From the NCBI GenBank assembly GCA_030762895.1, contig CM061065.1, positions 83,771,607-83,835,606 on the forward strand: a DNA stretch of 64,000 bases, in the 5' to 3' direction. This document shows positions 23,105 through 34,574 of this stretch, piece after piece. Under the pieces are notes generated by a model that saw only the letters and a list, made by a program, of their open reading frames with translations, made no database searches and was not told where the DNA came from. The position numbers and the translations under genes are program-made. This DNA comes from Sophora flavescens. Lineage: Eukaryota; Streptophyta; Magnoliopsida; Fabales; Fabaceae. The number at the start of each line of letters is the position of its first letter. Position 1 is the first letter of the stretch.

Positions 23105-23440
23105 AATTGGCAATTCATGCATCCGCTGAAGGTAGGATGCTCAGACAACTAAGCTGAGTATGAAGCTTTAATTTTAGGATTAAAATTATTATGGTCCATG
23201 GGAGCAAAGTATATCCAGGTTATGGGAGATTCCCAGTTAGTCATAAGGCAACTGTCTGGGGAGTACAAGTGCACTGACTCAAACTTGGCAGAATGTCACG
23301 AAACAGCTAGCAGTTTGTTAAGACAGTTTACCGATGTAGTGATAATGCATATACCCAGAGGGGATAATGGAGAAGCAAATGATATGGCTCAACATGCTTC
23401 TGGGTATAAGTAGACCTTTGAGAATGTCCAGCCCTAGGAT
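23105..23440 (+). pseudogene. Archaeal-type RNase H remainder of T
   Basis: Continues in the same frame after the stop at 23104: 'AEYEALILGLKLLW' (catalytic Glu), 'VMGDSQLVIRQLSGEY' (catalytic Asp), 'IPRGDNGEANDMAQHAS'. Stops lie at 23104, near 23150, at 23413 and in the following linker. This second RNase H is what separates Tat/Athila-related elements from chromoviruses in current gypsy classification. Confidence 0.88.
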
Positions 23441-24740
23441 AATTGAATCAAGGAGCTCCTTATTAGAGAAGTAGATGTAGCCGATGACTGGAGGATTGAA
23501 CTTACGAAGTATTTGCAAGATCCTTCTTCCTCTTCAACTTTCCAACTGAGGAAAAAGGCCTTAAAATATAACTTGGTAGATGGAGATCTACATAAAAGAG
23601 GATTGGAGGAGATTTTGCTAAAGTGTCGTAGCAAAGCCGAGACCATGAGAATTATGGGGGAAGCGCATGAAGGGATATGTGGTTCACATAGGTCAGGATC
23701 TGTGATGCGTTGGCTAATGCACAGGTATGGATATTATTGGCCAACCATCAATGCAGACTGCCATGCTTATGCATAAGGTTGTGAAGAATGTCAAAAGCAT
23801 GGGCCCATCCAGAGGATCCCAACCGAGGAGATGCATTCTGTTGTTAAGCCTTGGCCATTCCGAGGTTAGGCAATGGATCTGATTGGAAAGATATACCCTT
23901 CATCTTCCAAAAGACACTCATTTATTATTGTTGCCACTAATTACATTACTAAGTGGGTGGAGGCCCAGTCAATGGTTAATGTTACCCAAGCCAATGTTAT
24001 CGGGTTTATTAAAAATAAAATTATCTATCGGTATGGCATTCCAGAAACCATTACAACAGACCAGGGCACAATGTTCACGGGAGAAAAGATGGTCCCTTTT
24101 GCATAAGAATATGGGATCAAGCTGGTCCAGTCTTCACCTTATTATGCACAGGCAAATGGGCAAGCCGAGGCTACTAACAAAATATTGATCACCTTGAGTA
24201 ATAAAACTATAGAGGACAAACCTAAAAGATGGCATGAAGCGTTAGCCGAAGTACTATGGGCTTATAGAAACTCTAGGTCTACCGCGATGGGATTTACCCC
24301 TTATCGACCGACTTATGGTCAAGATGTTGTGTTACCATTAGAGATTAATGTAAAATCGCTAAGGGTAGCCAAACAACATTGCTTGACCATGGATGAGTAC
24401 CATCAAGCCATGGTCATGGAGCTAGAATCGGCTAATGAGGATAAGTTAATGGTCTTAGAGAATATTCAGAGGAATAAAGAGAAAGTGGTAAAGCATACAA
24501 CAAACATGTCAAAGTTGAAAGGTTCGTTGAAGGGGACTTAGTTTGGAAAGTCATTTTATCGTTAGGGGCCAAGGATCCTAAATTAGGAAAATGGTCACCA
24601 AAATGGGAAGGACTTTATATAGTCAGTCAAGTTATGATTAATGGAGCCTATCGGCTAGTTAACATGCATGGTGAAGAAACGACAAGAAGCATAAAACAAA
24701 CAAATGTTTTGAGGGGATTAACGGATGTAATCCTTTAGCT
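23441..24740 (+). pseudogene. Integrase of element T
   Basis: Inserts the cDNA copy into DNA. The N-terminal HHCC zinc domain is seen as 'AHEGICGSH' and 'GCEECQKHG' (about 23660-23800, with a TAA between). The DDE core has 'AMDLIGKIYP', 'TTDQGTMFTG' and 'QANGQAEATNK' (about 23868, 24055 and 24150). The C-terminal part runs 'RWHEALAEVLWAYRNS', 'TPYRPTYGQ', 'LPLEINVKSLRV'. Stops at 23776, near 23868, at 24106 and at 24541. After 24541 the frame is still recognisable ('KWEGLYIV', 'GAYRLVN'). Confidence 0.92.
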
Positions 24741-24904
24741 TAAAATAATCGTTGTAAATCTTGGAAGACTGGCCGAGTCCCTAGAAGAGCGACTAGAAAG
24801 ATTAATTGCTAAGCGGTTAAGGTGCGAAGCTCGAGGATAGTGGGGAAGTTAGTTACATCATTCCAACTTCAAATACATTCAGCTGAAAGATGTAAGGGGG
24901 CAAT
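24741..24904 (+). other. 3' leader and polypurine tract of T
   Basis: A short 165 bp stretch between integrase and the 3' LTR, ending in the polypurine tract AAGATGTAAGGGGGCAA. The homologous element R has the same flanks but about 3.3 kb between them, containing an ORF on the opposite strand. T therefore lacks that block. Confidence 0.8.
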
Positions 24905-25137
24905 TTTTATCCCCACATTTAAAATTATTTCGGCCAAATGGCTGAGCCAACAGCTAACTAAGAAACTGTTAGCCAAAGACAGAAATAGCCGATGGAGAAG
25001 GGAACACATTCGACTAAGGAATGGGTTAGGCCTTGTTAATGGGCCAGGCTTGAAAGACAGAATGGGCTGAGGCTTAATGGGTCGCAAGCTATTGGAAGAA
25101 GCCAAGAAACCTAGGAACGTACAAGTGTGAAGAGCAG

Positions 25138-26717
25138 TGATGTGCCGCGCTGCGGATGCAACGCTCGTGCGATTCCGGCAAGTGTACCGGACTGCCGTCA
25201 AGTAATAAAAGATATCGAACCCACAGAGACTGTGTTCTCGAATCGCAATCGGTTTTTGAATCGATTAGGTCTGGACTTTGTAAATGGTTTTGAAAAATGT
25301 TTGAATTGGAAAATTAAAAGATAGATGAGCAGAAAACAATTGTTTTTGGGATTTTCGATTTAAATGGATTCCTAGGGATTTGGGTTACCTTTGAGGTTGT
25401 TTATGTTGCTAATCTGATTTACCTTTGTTGATTACCGAAATTGCCTTGAAGGCGAGTTTATCCTCTGATAGCTTAAGCTCCCTCTCGGGTTACAAAAGCC
25501 GTGCCCAATTGACCCGACTCCTACTCTCGTGGTAGTCGATCCCAGATTGGACCCTTTGCATTCCGTGACAACTCGTTGCTCCTCGAGGGACGGCTTCTAA
25601 CTCTCGTGATTTCAGTCCCAAGTCTGACTTCTATAGGTCCGACACCCAAGTTCACCGCTAGGTTCCTCCTTGAAATGTCTCAGTCATGCAAATAACCTAA
25701 GTTCACCGCTAGGTTCCTCCTTGGATCATTCACATCTCACAAACCAGTGGCCACCGGGCTTTACGAGTGAAACACCCTAGAAATCCTAAGTTCACCGTTA
25801 GGTTCCTCCTTAGAACGTCTACGTCACGCAAATAAACGGTTGCGAAATTTATGAGTGATTAACACACTAGAATTCAGATCTAAAACAATAACAAAATCAA
25901 CAACGATTTTACATCAAATCAACATCATTTACAAACCTCGGGCAGAGCCCTAATCCCTAGAAACTATGCTACTACTCACGTCTTGCCATGGAGATGACAA
26001 GCATGATTACAAATAGCATGAAAATACAAAAATCAGAGAAGAGAAGAGAAGAGGAGAAGAGAGATCTAAGCCTAGAGTAGTAGCCCCAAAGGTCTGATGT
26101 TTTCTGCCTCTGCCTGGTCCCTTATTTATAGAATTGGGCAGTTAGAGTCCTAATCCAACTCAAATTAGATCCACCTGTTACTTCTGAGCCAAGTAATACG
26201 CGTCACGGCCGTGATGGCTATCACGGCCTGGCCGTGACGGATTCTGTCTTGAAAATTCTTCACTGGTTGGTCTGTCATGGCCGTGATGCTCATCACGGCC
26301 TGGCCGTGATGGCTATCACGGCCGTGATGGCCATCATGGCCTGGCCCTGACAGCTTCTGACTTGTGGTGGTTTTGGGTCACGGCCGTGATGGCTATCACG
26401 GCTAGGCCGTGACAGACTCTGACTTCAGCCTTTGTTCTTTTTCAGTTTTGCTCGATCATGGCCGTGATGGGCATCACGGCTAGGCCGTGATGGGCTCCGT
26501 TTGGCTCATTTTCTTCAGTTTTAAAGCTCCATCTTCATCCAAACTTCATCATGGTTGATCTTGAGCAATTTACCCTTGATATCTGCAAAACAACACACGA
26601 AAACCGCCTTACCCGTTCCAAAGGAAAATTAACCTAAAATCTAATAAAAATATGCCTAAACTACATGAAAATGCATGCAAAATGATAGACAAAGATGATG
26701 TGGAATCACACTCATCA
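25138..26717 (-). mobile_element. Solo LTR of the level-3 Athila-like family, in T's 3' LTR
   Basis: The ends are TGATG...CATCA, with a perfect AGCAG duplication on each side (25133-25137 and 26718-26722). It is colinear with the level-3 LTRs at 40475, 46396 and 52459 but lower in identity, so it is a separate, older insertion. A reverse TATA lies at 26123-26131 (CTATAAATA on the reverse strand), and a palindromic island at 26196-26490 on its U3 side. A GAAGAG-rich purine block (26035-26065) lies just downstream of the TATA in sense orientation. Triplicate 'CCTAAGTTCACCGCTAGG' words (25640-25810) belong to R/U5. Confidence 0.93.
26196..26490. repeat. Palindromic island (ATCACGGCCGTGAT flavour)
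   Basis: About a dozen units alternate between the perfect palindrome ATCACGGCCGTGAT and an interrupted form CACGGCCTGGCCGTGA. Each unit contains CGG/CCG context typical of plant CG and CHG methylation. Units are separated by 5-40 bp of unrelated sequence. The island lies 70 bp upstream of the LTR's TATA in sense orientation. Confidence 0.88.
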
Positions 26718-27226
26718 AGCAGGAAGTTGTTACCAACGGATGCAAGAAAAAATGCCGAGAAAATAGGAGTTGAGCTGTTGAGGGGTAGCCGTTGTGGCTG
26801 TAGTGGTTGAGAAACGTGGGTAGTTGAGTAGGGCATAGTTGCATGTATTTAGGAGATTTAGCCAATTCGAAAAAGATTATTGATGATTACGCTTAGCCTA
26901 TAAATCCTTATTGTATTTATTGTAAAAAAACACACGACAACACCCAATACAAATTTTTAAGCTTTGCTTACTTACACTTGCCTTTACTTTCAGCTTACTT
27001 TAAGCTTTTCTTTAATCTTTCCTTTACTTATTGCAATTTACCTTATACAAGCTTACTTGCAAGTCTATTAAGTCCTTTTTCTTTAGTTCTTTGCCTATTG
27101 GGACCCTTTGCTAGAAGTTGGATTTTACTTCGAGTTCAAATTGCCTGATACTTATTAAAATTCGTACGCGTTCCTAGGATGAATATGCATTCGGATGATT
27201 AGCTAATTCACCCGTAACAAAATTCT

Positions 27227-28213
27227 CAAACGTTAAAATAAAAGCAAAGTGAAATAATGTATTAAATGACAAAAGAAAGTGCTTCTTCAACCATGAACCT
27301 GTAACGTGAAGGCGTGAACACTTCTGCACCCTTTGGTACGTTTGGAAAGGGTACAACAAGGATGCACCTGGAGGCTGGATCTATATTCAACTAGACGATC
27401 ATGGCTACTCTCGCGACTAAGCTATGCTGGATGGTGGAGAGGAGACGTACGTCAAGATGGAGCTGCTGAACGGTGGTCACATGATGGTGATGTAGGCGGC
27501 GTGTGACAAACTGAAGGCTGCACGTGGCGGAGCTGATGGGGCTTGGACGTCCGACACAGAAAGCAAAGGGAGGATAACAACACACGGAGGAAGACAGAAT
27601 GGCGGAGAGAGGCGATACTGGAGCTGCTGTGTGGAGGACGGTGATGGCAGGACGCAGAGCTGCTATGCACAAGTAGACTGCATCTGGTCCACGACGGTTC
27701 GAGTCGGAGAAACATAGACAAATGAATGCGAAGGAAGTCTGACTGTGATGCGTGGCGGCATACGGTGGTCCGGACGTGGGGGTCGACGACGTGAAGCAAC
27801 GAAGTGCGTCTTGTAGTGATAAATAGCGGCTCTCACACGGTGGTTCTGGACTGGACTCACATGGTGCTATGCATGGAGCCTGGAGGCGCTCCGCTGCTAT
27901 CTGCTTCTAGGAGGGGAGTTAGTATTCTCATGAACTTATGGTCAAATGGAGTGGAAAAAGAGAGTGCTGAAGAGAGAAATGGAGGGTTGGCCTCTTTGTG
28001 AAATAAGAGAGCAAAATCATGAAGAACGAAGTAAAAAAACCCCCTCCTCTTTATGTTGCTACTCCTCCTATTTTTATACTAATAACCTCTTCATTCTCAA
28101 TGATCATTTGCTATTTGTAACTGCTTGAAACTCCATTAACTTGGATTTTATTGATGAATAATTGCTATCCATATTTGATGTTAAAAGCTAATTATAACAG
28201 GTACACAACAAAA
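27227..28213. other. Unassigned block with GC-rich, gene-like patch
   Basis: No recognised gene. 27420-27910 is GC-richer than its surroundings. On the reverse strand it reads as two overlapping Ser/His/Pro-rich frames (27391-27672 and 27452-27799) without any domain I know. Frame choice is ambiguous, so I treat it as non-coding or a degraded exon/leader. 27910-28213 is AT-rich spacer. Confidence 0.35.
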
Positions 28214-29505
28214 TCCCAAAAGCCTATTTGATTGGGATTTTAAAAGATTGTTTTAAAAGACTAGGTAGGAATGCAATGACTTATAAGATTTTAAAAGATT
28301 TTTTTTTAAAGATTGTTATAATCAAGATTCTCATATGTGGATTTTAAAGGATTTATATCATAAGACTTTATAAGATTTGAATGGACTATATGGATTTATA
28401 AGATTTGAAGTGAAAATATGAATTTTTAGCAAACATTCAAAGTTACAAGAGCCAAAGAAAAAAAGTAACAAAGAAATGAATAATATAATAAAAAAAAGTA
28501 AAACTCAATACAAATTTTCTAATATTTTAATTAATTAATAGTCAAATCGATGTAGCTTCATGTCCTCCTAGGTTGCATTTCTCCACATATCTAAAGCCAT
28601 GCTAGCCCTCCAAGCATTAGCATCTTCTCGTTCCTGCTCTTGGGTTTGAATAACAGGTTCAAAATTATTGTCTACATTAGCTGGAGTTATTGAAGATGAA
28701 GAGATTCGTCTATTGGTTCAATTAGAAATTCATCAGAACAACATTCTTTACAAAGGAAGTTATGTAGTGCTACACATGTTAACACAAGCTCTGCTTGTGT
28801 CTTAAATAGAAATGGAGGCACTGACTTAAAAATTGTGAACCGCGATTTAAAATCCCAAATATCTTCTTGATCACATTCCTTAAGGACACATAGCAAAGAT
28901 TGAACAATTCATTTCCATTTTGTGGGTCATTACCATTACCTGCAAAATCTTGTAGCTTCTGTTTTTACCTTAAAAAAGGTTTTTTTAAAAATGATTTTAA
29001 TGAAAAGCTTAAACAAACACAATCAAACTCATTACAAATTAATTGATTTTTCAATTAAAAATAGTGCTTTTTTTCGTCAAATAATCTGTAACAAATTAAC
29101 GCACTCTAAAGTTGTTTGGTAACTTACGTTGGTTGAGCGGCAACCGGGGGGGGGGGGGGGGTGGGTAAGGCATAAGGTGGAGAAATCTCATGTGTTGAGG
29201 TGAGACTTTTTGTTACTAAAAAATCACTTAAAAGTTACACGAAGTCCCACAAAATCCTCCTTAGAAAACAATCCATCGAAATTAGAAAGTTTTTGAATAC
29301 CACAAGACTTTTTATTACTTGTAAAAAGTCATGATTGAATACCTCTAGATTTGGATTCTCTCTTTAAAAAATCATGATAGTATTGATTGAATACCACCAG
29401 ACTTATTTGGAATACTTAAAAGTTTTTATTGAACACCATAAGACTTTTTTATCATAAAAAATTTCATTAAAATCTTTTGAAATCTCAATCCACCACACCC
29501 CGTTC
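28214..29505 (-). mobile_element. PIF/Harbinger-type element remnant
   Basis: The left end 'GATTGGGATTTTAAAAGATT' (28236 region) and the right end, read on the reverse strand as GATTGAGATTTCAAAAGATT (29480 region), form an imperfect inverted repeat. Inside is a C-terminal transposase fragment (28687-28896, reverse). 29290-29450 holds about four 'TTGAATACCACAAGACTTTT' repeats, like subterminal repeats. A run of 16 G (29146-29161) lies within. The exact termini and the 3 bp duplication expected for this superfamily are not resolved. Confidence 0.55.
28687..28896 (-). pseudogene. Harbinger transposase, C-terminal fragment
   Basis: About 70 codons with 'DIWDFKSRFTIFKSVPPFLF', 'FKTQAELVLTCVALHNFLC'. 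This matches the usual end of HARBI1-type DDE nucleases (fKxRFxiL...fkTQ...vxACxALHNF). The last catalytic acidic residue normally lies just upstream of this stretch and is not visible. No other transposase part is evident, so it is a relic inside the non-autonomous element. Confidence 0.72.
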
Positions 29506-29666
29506 ATCTTTCATTTTATCATTATTTATTTATTTTTTATTTTTTATTTGTTTTTTTATTTTATAATAATATAGAAAATGAAGGACAAAATATGTGTTCA
29601 TAGTGTATTTTATACGGTGTAGATGGAATGGGACGGCCAGAGACCATGATACCGCATCCTCGTAAG

Positions 29667-30341
29667 TAGGGGTGTTCAAAATCCGGCCCGACCCTAAAAC
29701 CCGTCCCAACTCATAGTGTTCGGGTTAAGTCTGACCCTACCCGCAGAAGAGAAAGGACGAACCCGCGTCCCATGTTAGTGACCCAGTGTAGGGTCTGGGA
29801 CGGGCTCGGGTTAACCTTCGGGTTACCCAACCCGTCCCATATAATACAAATCTACTATTACTTTTCTATTTTTCCCAAGCTTACGTTTCATGTTAGATAT
29901 ATTTTGTGGCTTTTGTAATATTGAAAGAATCATGTTTGATAAAAGTATCTTATTTTTAACAATGTGACTTAAGCAGCACAAGCATCAAGGAAGCATCCAG
30001 CAAAAGGATCTATTTGTTAATATTATGTAACATCCAGTTTTAGATCTATTTGGTGACATGTGATCAATTGGTGGCTTTTAGGTAACATTTTTTTGCCGAT
30101 TTTTTGGTTTATAAAAAAAACATTTTTCTCACTCATAAAAATTTAGTTTACAAATAATCTATTTAATTTCGGGTCAACTCGGTCCGGTCCCATTTAGACT
30201 CGGTCTTAAACCAACCCGCATATGATCGGGTTCCTTCGGGTCTAGGGACTGGTTGGAGTTGAAAGAATTGGTCCTATCAATATTTAGGGCTGGGTAAGGG
30301 ACAAGCAAAACCCGTCCCAACCCATCCCACGCTCACCCCTA
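29667..30341. mobile_element. hAT-type non-autonomous element, 675 bp
   Basis: Terminal inverted repeats TAGGGGTG...CACCCCTA and a perfect 8 bp duplication CTCGTAAG (29659-29666 and 30342-30349), the signature of the hAT superfamily. Subterminal regions are full of short 'CGGGT', 'ACCCG' and 'GGCCCGACCC' words on both strands, as expected for transposase binding. No ORF. Confidence 0.9.
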
Positions 30342-30389
30342 CTCGTAAGAAATAACAATAGTGGGCTAATAGGATCATGAATATGGACC

Positions 30390-31163
30390 TGTTTGAACGT
30401 GAAAATAAATTATCAGCCAATCTAGAAATCAACCGAAAATCACGTACAGATTTTAATAAGGATCAAGCGATTTGAACTAGAAGTAAAATACAACTTCTAG
30501 TAGAGGGTTCCCAAACTCACTAAAGAAAGTGTTTGGTAAAAAGGTGAACAAGAAAAGGCTAAGACCTAGAGAATAAGGACTTAATCGGCTAGGAAATAAG
30601 CTTGCATAAAATAAATAGCACTAAGTAAAAGCAGAATTAACAAAGAGCTGAAAGTAAAGGCAAGCTGAAATAAGCAAAGCTTAAAATTTGTATTCGATTT
30701 TGTCGTGTGTCCTTCAACAATAAGTACAATGGGTATTTATAGGCTAAATCTGACCATTAACAACCCCTTTCTAATTGGCTACACTTCCTAAATACATGAA
30801 ACTACCCTCAACTTCAGCTGCCCACATCTCTTAACCGTTATGGACACAACGGCTACCCCTCAGCTGCTCAACTCTTATTTTGTCGGTATGTTTTGTGGCA
30901 TCCATTGGTAACAGCTTCCTTCCTTATCCTTGCACTTGCACATTCCTCTGTCTCCTTCCAGCAGCTCATGGCCCATTGTGCTTTAACCCATTCTGCCTTT
31001 CAAACCTAGACCATCAACAAGGCCCAATCCAAGAAGCTCTCTAGTCGATCCAATACTTAGCATCCTCGACTGTTTTACTCCTCGGCTGAATTTTACCCAG
31101 CTAATTTTGCTATCAGTCGATAACTTGGCTATCAGCTAAATTAATTTATTTTGGGGGATCACA
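30390..31163 (-). mobile_element. 3' LTR of reverse Tat-type element R
   Basis: On the reverse strand it starts TGTGATCCCC at 31163 and ends near 30390 (...TTCAAACA), 774 bp, close to T's 755 bp LTR. It shares the LTR body with T, for example 'CTTTGCTT..TAAG..' leader words and the 'GGGCC..GTTAATGG'-type U3. No primer site lies at its outer edge, so this is the 3' LTR. The outer 5 bp are GGACC; the partner copy lies outside the window or was lost. Confidence 0.82.
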
Positions 31164-31185
31164 ATTGCCCCCTAGCATCTTTCAA
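31164..31185 (-). other. Polypurine tract of R
   Basis: On the reverse strand it reads GATGCTAGGGGGCAATTG directly before the LTR start. This parallels T's AAGGGGGCAA. Confidence 0.75.
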
Positions 31186-31475
31186 CTGAGTGGATTGAAG
31201 CTGGAATGATGTAACAAAATCTGCCACTATTATCGACCTCTGAGCCTCAACTGCTTAGCATTTAATCTGTCTAACCACTTCTTCAGGGATTCGACCAACT
31301 CCCGAAGTTACAACAGTTACTAAGCTAAAGAATTTTCATTATACCCGTTAACCATTTCAAATTCCCTATCCGTTTTACCCTTTTCTTTTAAATCAGTCAA
31401 ACCCCACTCATCGCTAACCTCATCTTCAATCTCTAGCTTCTGTGATTTCAATAAAAACCTCTTAGCTTTGCAATC

Positions 31476-32885
31476 ATGTCTTCTTCTTCCGATTCTCAAA
31501 ATAAAAGTTACTGCTATGGAGATGACTCCTCTTCTCCATCTTCCCTTACTCCTCCAAGTGTTTCATCATCTCTTGCTCATACAGAACCAAATGCCTCTTC
31601 TCCTTATCTGATCCGAACCATGCATTCGCATACCCTGAAACCCTGTTCATTTGATACTATTGTGGGCCAATATTTTATGGAAAGGCATCTTTACCTAGAA
31701 AATTTCACACTTCCCATTATTGCTCCTTGGTTCTCAATTTCCCGTTATCCCAAGGACATGCGTACTTGGCCTCACCCAAACGCCCAATATCTGACTTGGC
31801 TTAACAGAGTTTCGACTACCTGGGGCGAACGTTGGAAAGAACCAGGCATATATGATATGATTATGATGTCGAAGCAAGACATTTCTTACAATTCCGACCT
31901 TTTATTTAGCTTTTTAGGTTTATGGTCCACTTCTATTAATGGCTTCCTTCTTCGTTCTGGCGCAATGAGTCCAACCCTATTAGACGTTGCTGCCATTACT
32001 GGACTTCCTATTTCTGGGGAAGAAGTGCCACCCCTTCATCACCTTTCATGCGATCCTTTGAGAATCCAATTTGGCAAGCTCATCGCTCCTTATTCCAACT
32101 TTATTGTAGTGAACTCTCGAACCAAAGGCACCGTGTCTGAAGGGGAACATCAAGCCTTCTTGCTTTTATGACTTTGTACGCTCTTTTTATGTACCAATTC
32201 GGTAGCCGTGGTCATCGAGTACTCCTGCTATATTTCTCTGATCACTTCTGGTAGGAATCTCTCCCTCCGCTCCCTTTTTCTCTCTGTTCTTTACAAAGGC
32301 CTCTTTGTCTTTGTAACCAAGCTTGAATCGGGTGAAAAGATGGATAACATTCCAGGACCTCTCTGGTTTCTCCAGCTTTGGATACCTCTCTACTTTCCGG
32401 AATTTATTCCCCTTTCTCATAAGCAACTTCCGTCCCCTTCGGCTGATCAGCCTCTCGGCAAGAATCTCCAAGCTACTCCTATGTGTAAGCAACTGACTTA
32501 TGAGATTGTTAGTGAACTCTTCACCTTATCCACTCGTCATGCCAAGGAATTTTTTCCTCTGGAGGGCAAGCTTTACCATTTGCTTTGGAGTCGAACCCAT
32601 ATGGAAGAGACGGAAGATACTCGGCTCATGACTGACATTATTTCTTGTGGGGGTAGTGCCTTGGTAGCCCGAGACCTAATGTGTTGGGTAAAACCAACAG
32701 CATGTTACAACAAAACCTCAGCCGAGTTTTATTACCCTTATATGTTTGCTCGGCAATTTGGATTGGTTCAAAGCATTCCTCTTGCTTATGAATCCAAAGT
32801 TACTCCTTTTGCTCGTCCTACCTTATCTGCTGATGATGTTGAATCTTTGACTGTCGCGAACATGAAGTTGAATTACTTCAAGTAG
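31476..32885 (+). pseudogene. Opposite-strand ORF with plant-mobile-domain-like protein
   Basis: Lies on the strand opposite to R's gag-pol, between integrase and 3' LTR. It reads 231 codons from ATG 31476, one in-frame TGA at 32169-32171 (probably from TGG, G-to-A), then continues in the same frame to 32885. The Ser-rich N-terminus is followed by 'PWFSISRYPKDMRTWPHP', 'LLFSFLGLWSTSINGFLL', 'SPTLLDVAAITGLPISGE', the recognisable core of the plant mobile domain found in MAIN-like proteins and in Tat-lineage antisense ORFs. Further 'PLEGKLYHLLWSRTHM'-type sequence follows. A TAG at 32885 interrupts it again. Function in retrotransposition is unknown. Confidence 0.72.
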
Positions 32886-33112
32886 TCCGCATTTCCTCGG
32901 CTTCCTAGAGAAACATCTGCTTTTGTCAATTGGTGGCCCTCGGTGGTAGAAGCTATCTTTCCTTCGATTCGCTCTGTTTAGGTATCAAAGCTGATTTCTG
33001 GTCATACGTCTAATCCTGTTCCTTTGGCCGTTCGTATGCCTAGCATCTTTATCAGGGATTCTAAGGGGAAAGCTCCAGTATCAGGTAATTCCTTTTTCCT
33101 TTTTGGGTATTT

Positions 33113-34396
33113 ATGGATCCCCCTTTCTACTTGTCTAGTATTGATTTATCTCGATTCTTAAGAACTTCCCAAGATGTTGCCATTGATGTGGAAAACCTAG
33201 AAGATGAGCTAGCTCGGAGTTCGGCATACCCTTTTCAAAAGGAAATTACCCGGCAATCTGGTATCCGCATTAGGGAACCTGCTCCTACTACCCAACAACC
33301 ATCACAAAAGAAGAAGAAACTTGTAAAGTTTTATAGCTATATCCCTTCTTTTTCCTTCATCTTGTCTTTCTTTGTTCTCTCAGCTAACTAATATTTCCTT
33401 TTTGAAGCTTGCCGAAAAATCTCCAGCTAGTGCTTCCTCAGTTCAAACCTCCCAAGTTGCCAAGTCCAACGAAGCCCCTTCTGCTCAAACCACTCCTGCT
33501 GACAACCCTTCGATTCAAACTTCTCCAACCGACCACTTGTAGGAGCATGTGTCTGCGGAAGCTTTCACCCCAAGGCCCTCACCTGTTAGGGAGGAGATCT
33601 TTCAGGTGACCATCCTATACCTGGCTTATCTTGTATCCTTATCTCAAAATTTTAAGAATACTCATATTGTTTTTCTCTTTTGAAAAATGTTTCCTCTATT
33701 CCTTGAAGACCAGCTGCAGATGTGTGAGTTCCATCTGAATCCATTCCGGATGATGTGCTTACCTCATATTTTTCTTCACCCATTCCTCAAGCTGCGATGG
33801 CACCTATCACTTCCCCAACCGATCAACATTTCAACTTTGTTGAGGGAATTCTGAACCAAGACATCCCTATTGACCTTAAGATGATTTCTAACCTCCGCCT
33901 TTCCTTGTTGACACTTGCTAGGGCCACCAACATTACTCTCTCACAACGAGCTGCCTACAACCAAATGGTCATTCAAATTGGGGACATTTCCTTTAATTTC
34001 AAAATACATTCTGAATGCAAGTCAGCAACCGAAAAGGATTTGTCAAGGCTAGCCGAGCTTCAACAACAAAAAGCACAATTCCAGATGTCTTTCCAAGACT
34101 TGGAAGCAGAACACCAACAAGACAAAGCAGACCAGTTCAGGATGTCCACTCGACTGACAAAATTGAAGGCAAAACTAGCCAGGATCCAAGCAGAAATTGT
34201 TGACCTTGAGCCGAAGCTAGACGTTATGACTAACAAAATTTCTGCAAGCTCACATGTCAGGCTCCAGTTGTATCATCAATCTTTTGCTTGGACGAGGAGA
34301 CCATCATCCTATTACATCAACAAGAAGCCCTGGAGAAAAATTTACTTATTGGCGAGCAAGGGCTTCTGTGGGCTAATGAGTCTTGGGTCGGACTAA
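33113..34396 (+). pseudogene. Opposite-strand ORF, C-terminal coiled-coil part
   Basis: Pieces 33113-33391 and 33755-34396 lie in the same reading register as each other but not as the upstream part. The second piece (213 codons) has a long heptad-like region of Leu/Gln/Glu/Lys ('RLAELQQQKAQFQMSFQDLE' and on through 'LTKLKAKLARIQAEIVDLEP'), predicted coiled coil. The spacer 33392-33754 has pyrimidine tracts and GT/AG words, so introns are possible. Together with the upstream domain it looks like one gene of PMD plus coiled coil. Confidence 0.55.
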
Positions 34397-34574
34397 GAGG
34401 ACTATTAGCTAATCTGAAGAAAGGTGAGGCCTCCTCTTCGACTGAGACATAGGACTATTGCTATGTCTTCTGCCGATCCACAAACCTAGAACCCTTATTT
34501 CCCTTTTTCGCGCTTAATTTTTTTTTATCTAATTAGCTAGATGTCTGGCTTGTAGCCGTCAACATTTTGAACAA

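Larger units (their letters stand above)
24905..27221 (+). mobile_element. 3' LTR of T, interrupted
   Basis: 24905-25137 plus 26723-27221 match the 5' LTR (16540-17295). The first dinucleotide is TT instead of TG. The 5 bp after the end (ATTCT) equal those before the 5' LTR. A 1580 bp solo LTR plus a 5 bp duplication interrupts it. Confidence 0.9.

Noticed and set aside
26196..26490. CRISPR-like regularly spaced palindromes
   Set aside because: Repeat length, sequence and spacer length all vary, there are no cas genes, and the context is a plant LTR.
27391..27860. Candidate reverse-strand gene of 93-115 codons
   Set aside because: Two frames compete, the sequence is low-complexity Ser/His/Pro, and no domain or promoter is visible.
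29146..29161. G-quadruplex or functional poly-G tract
   Set aside because: A single 16 bp homopolymer is a common sequencing or slippage feature, and nothing around it suggests function.
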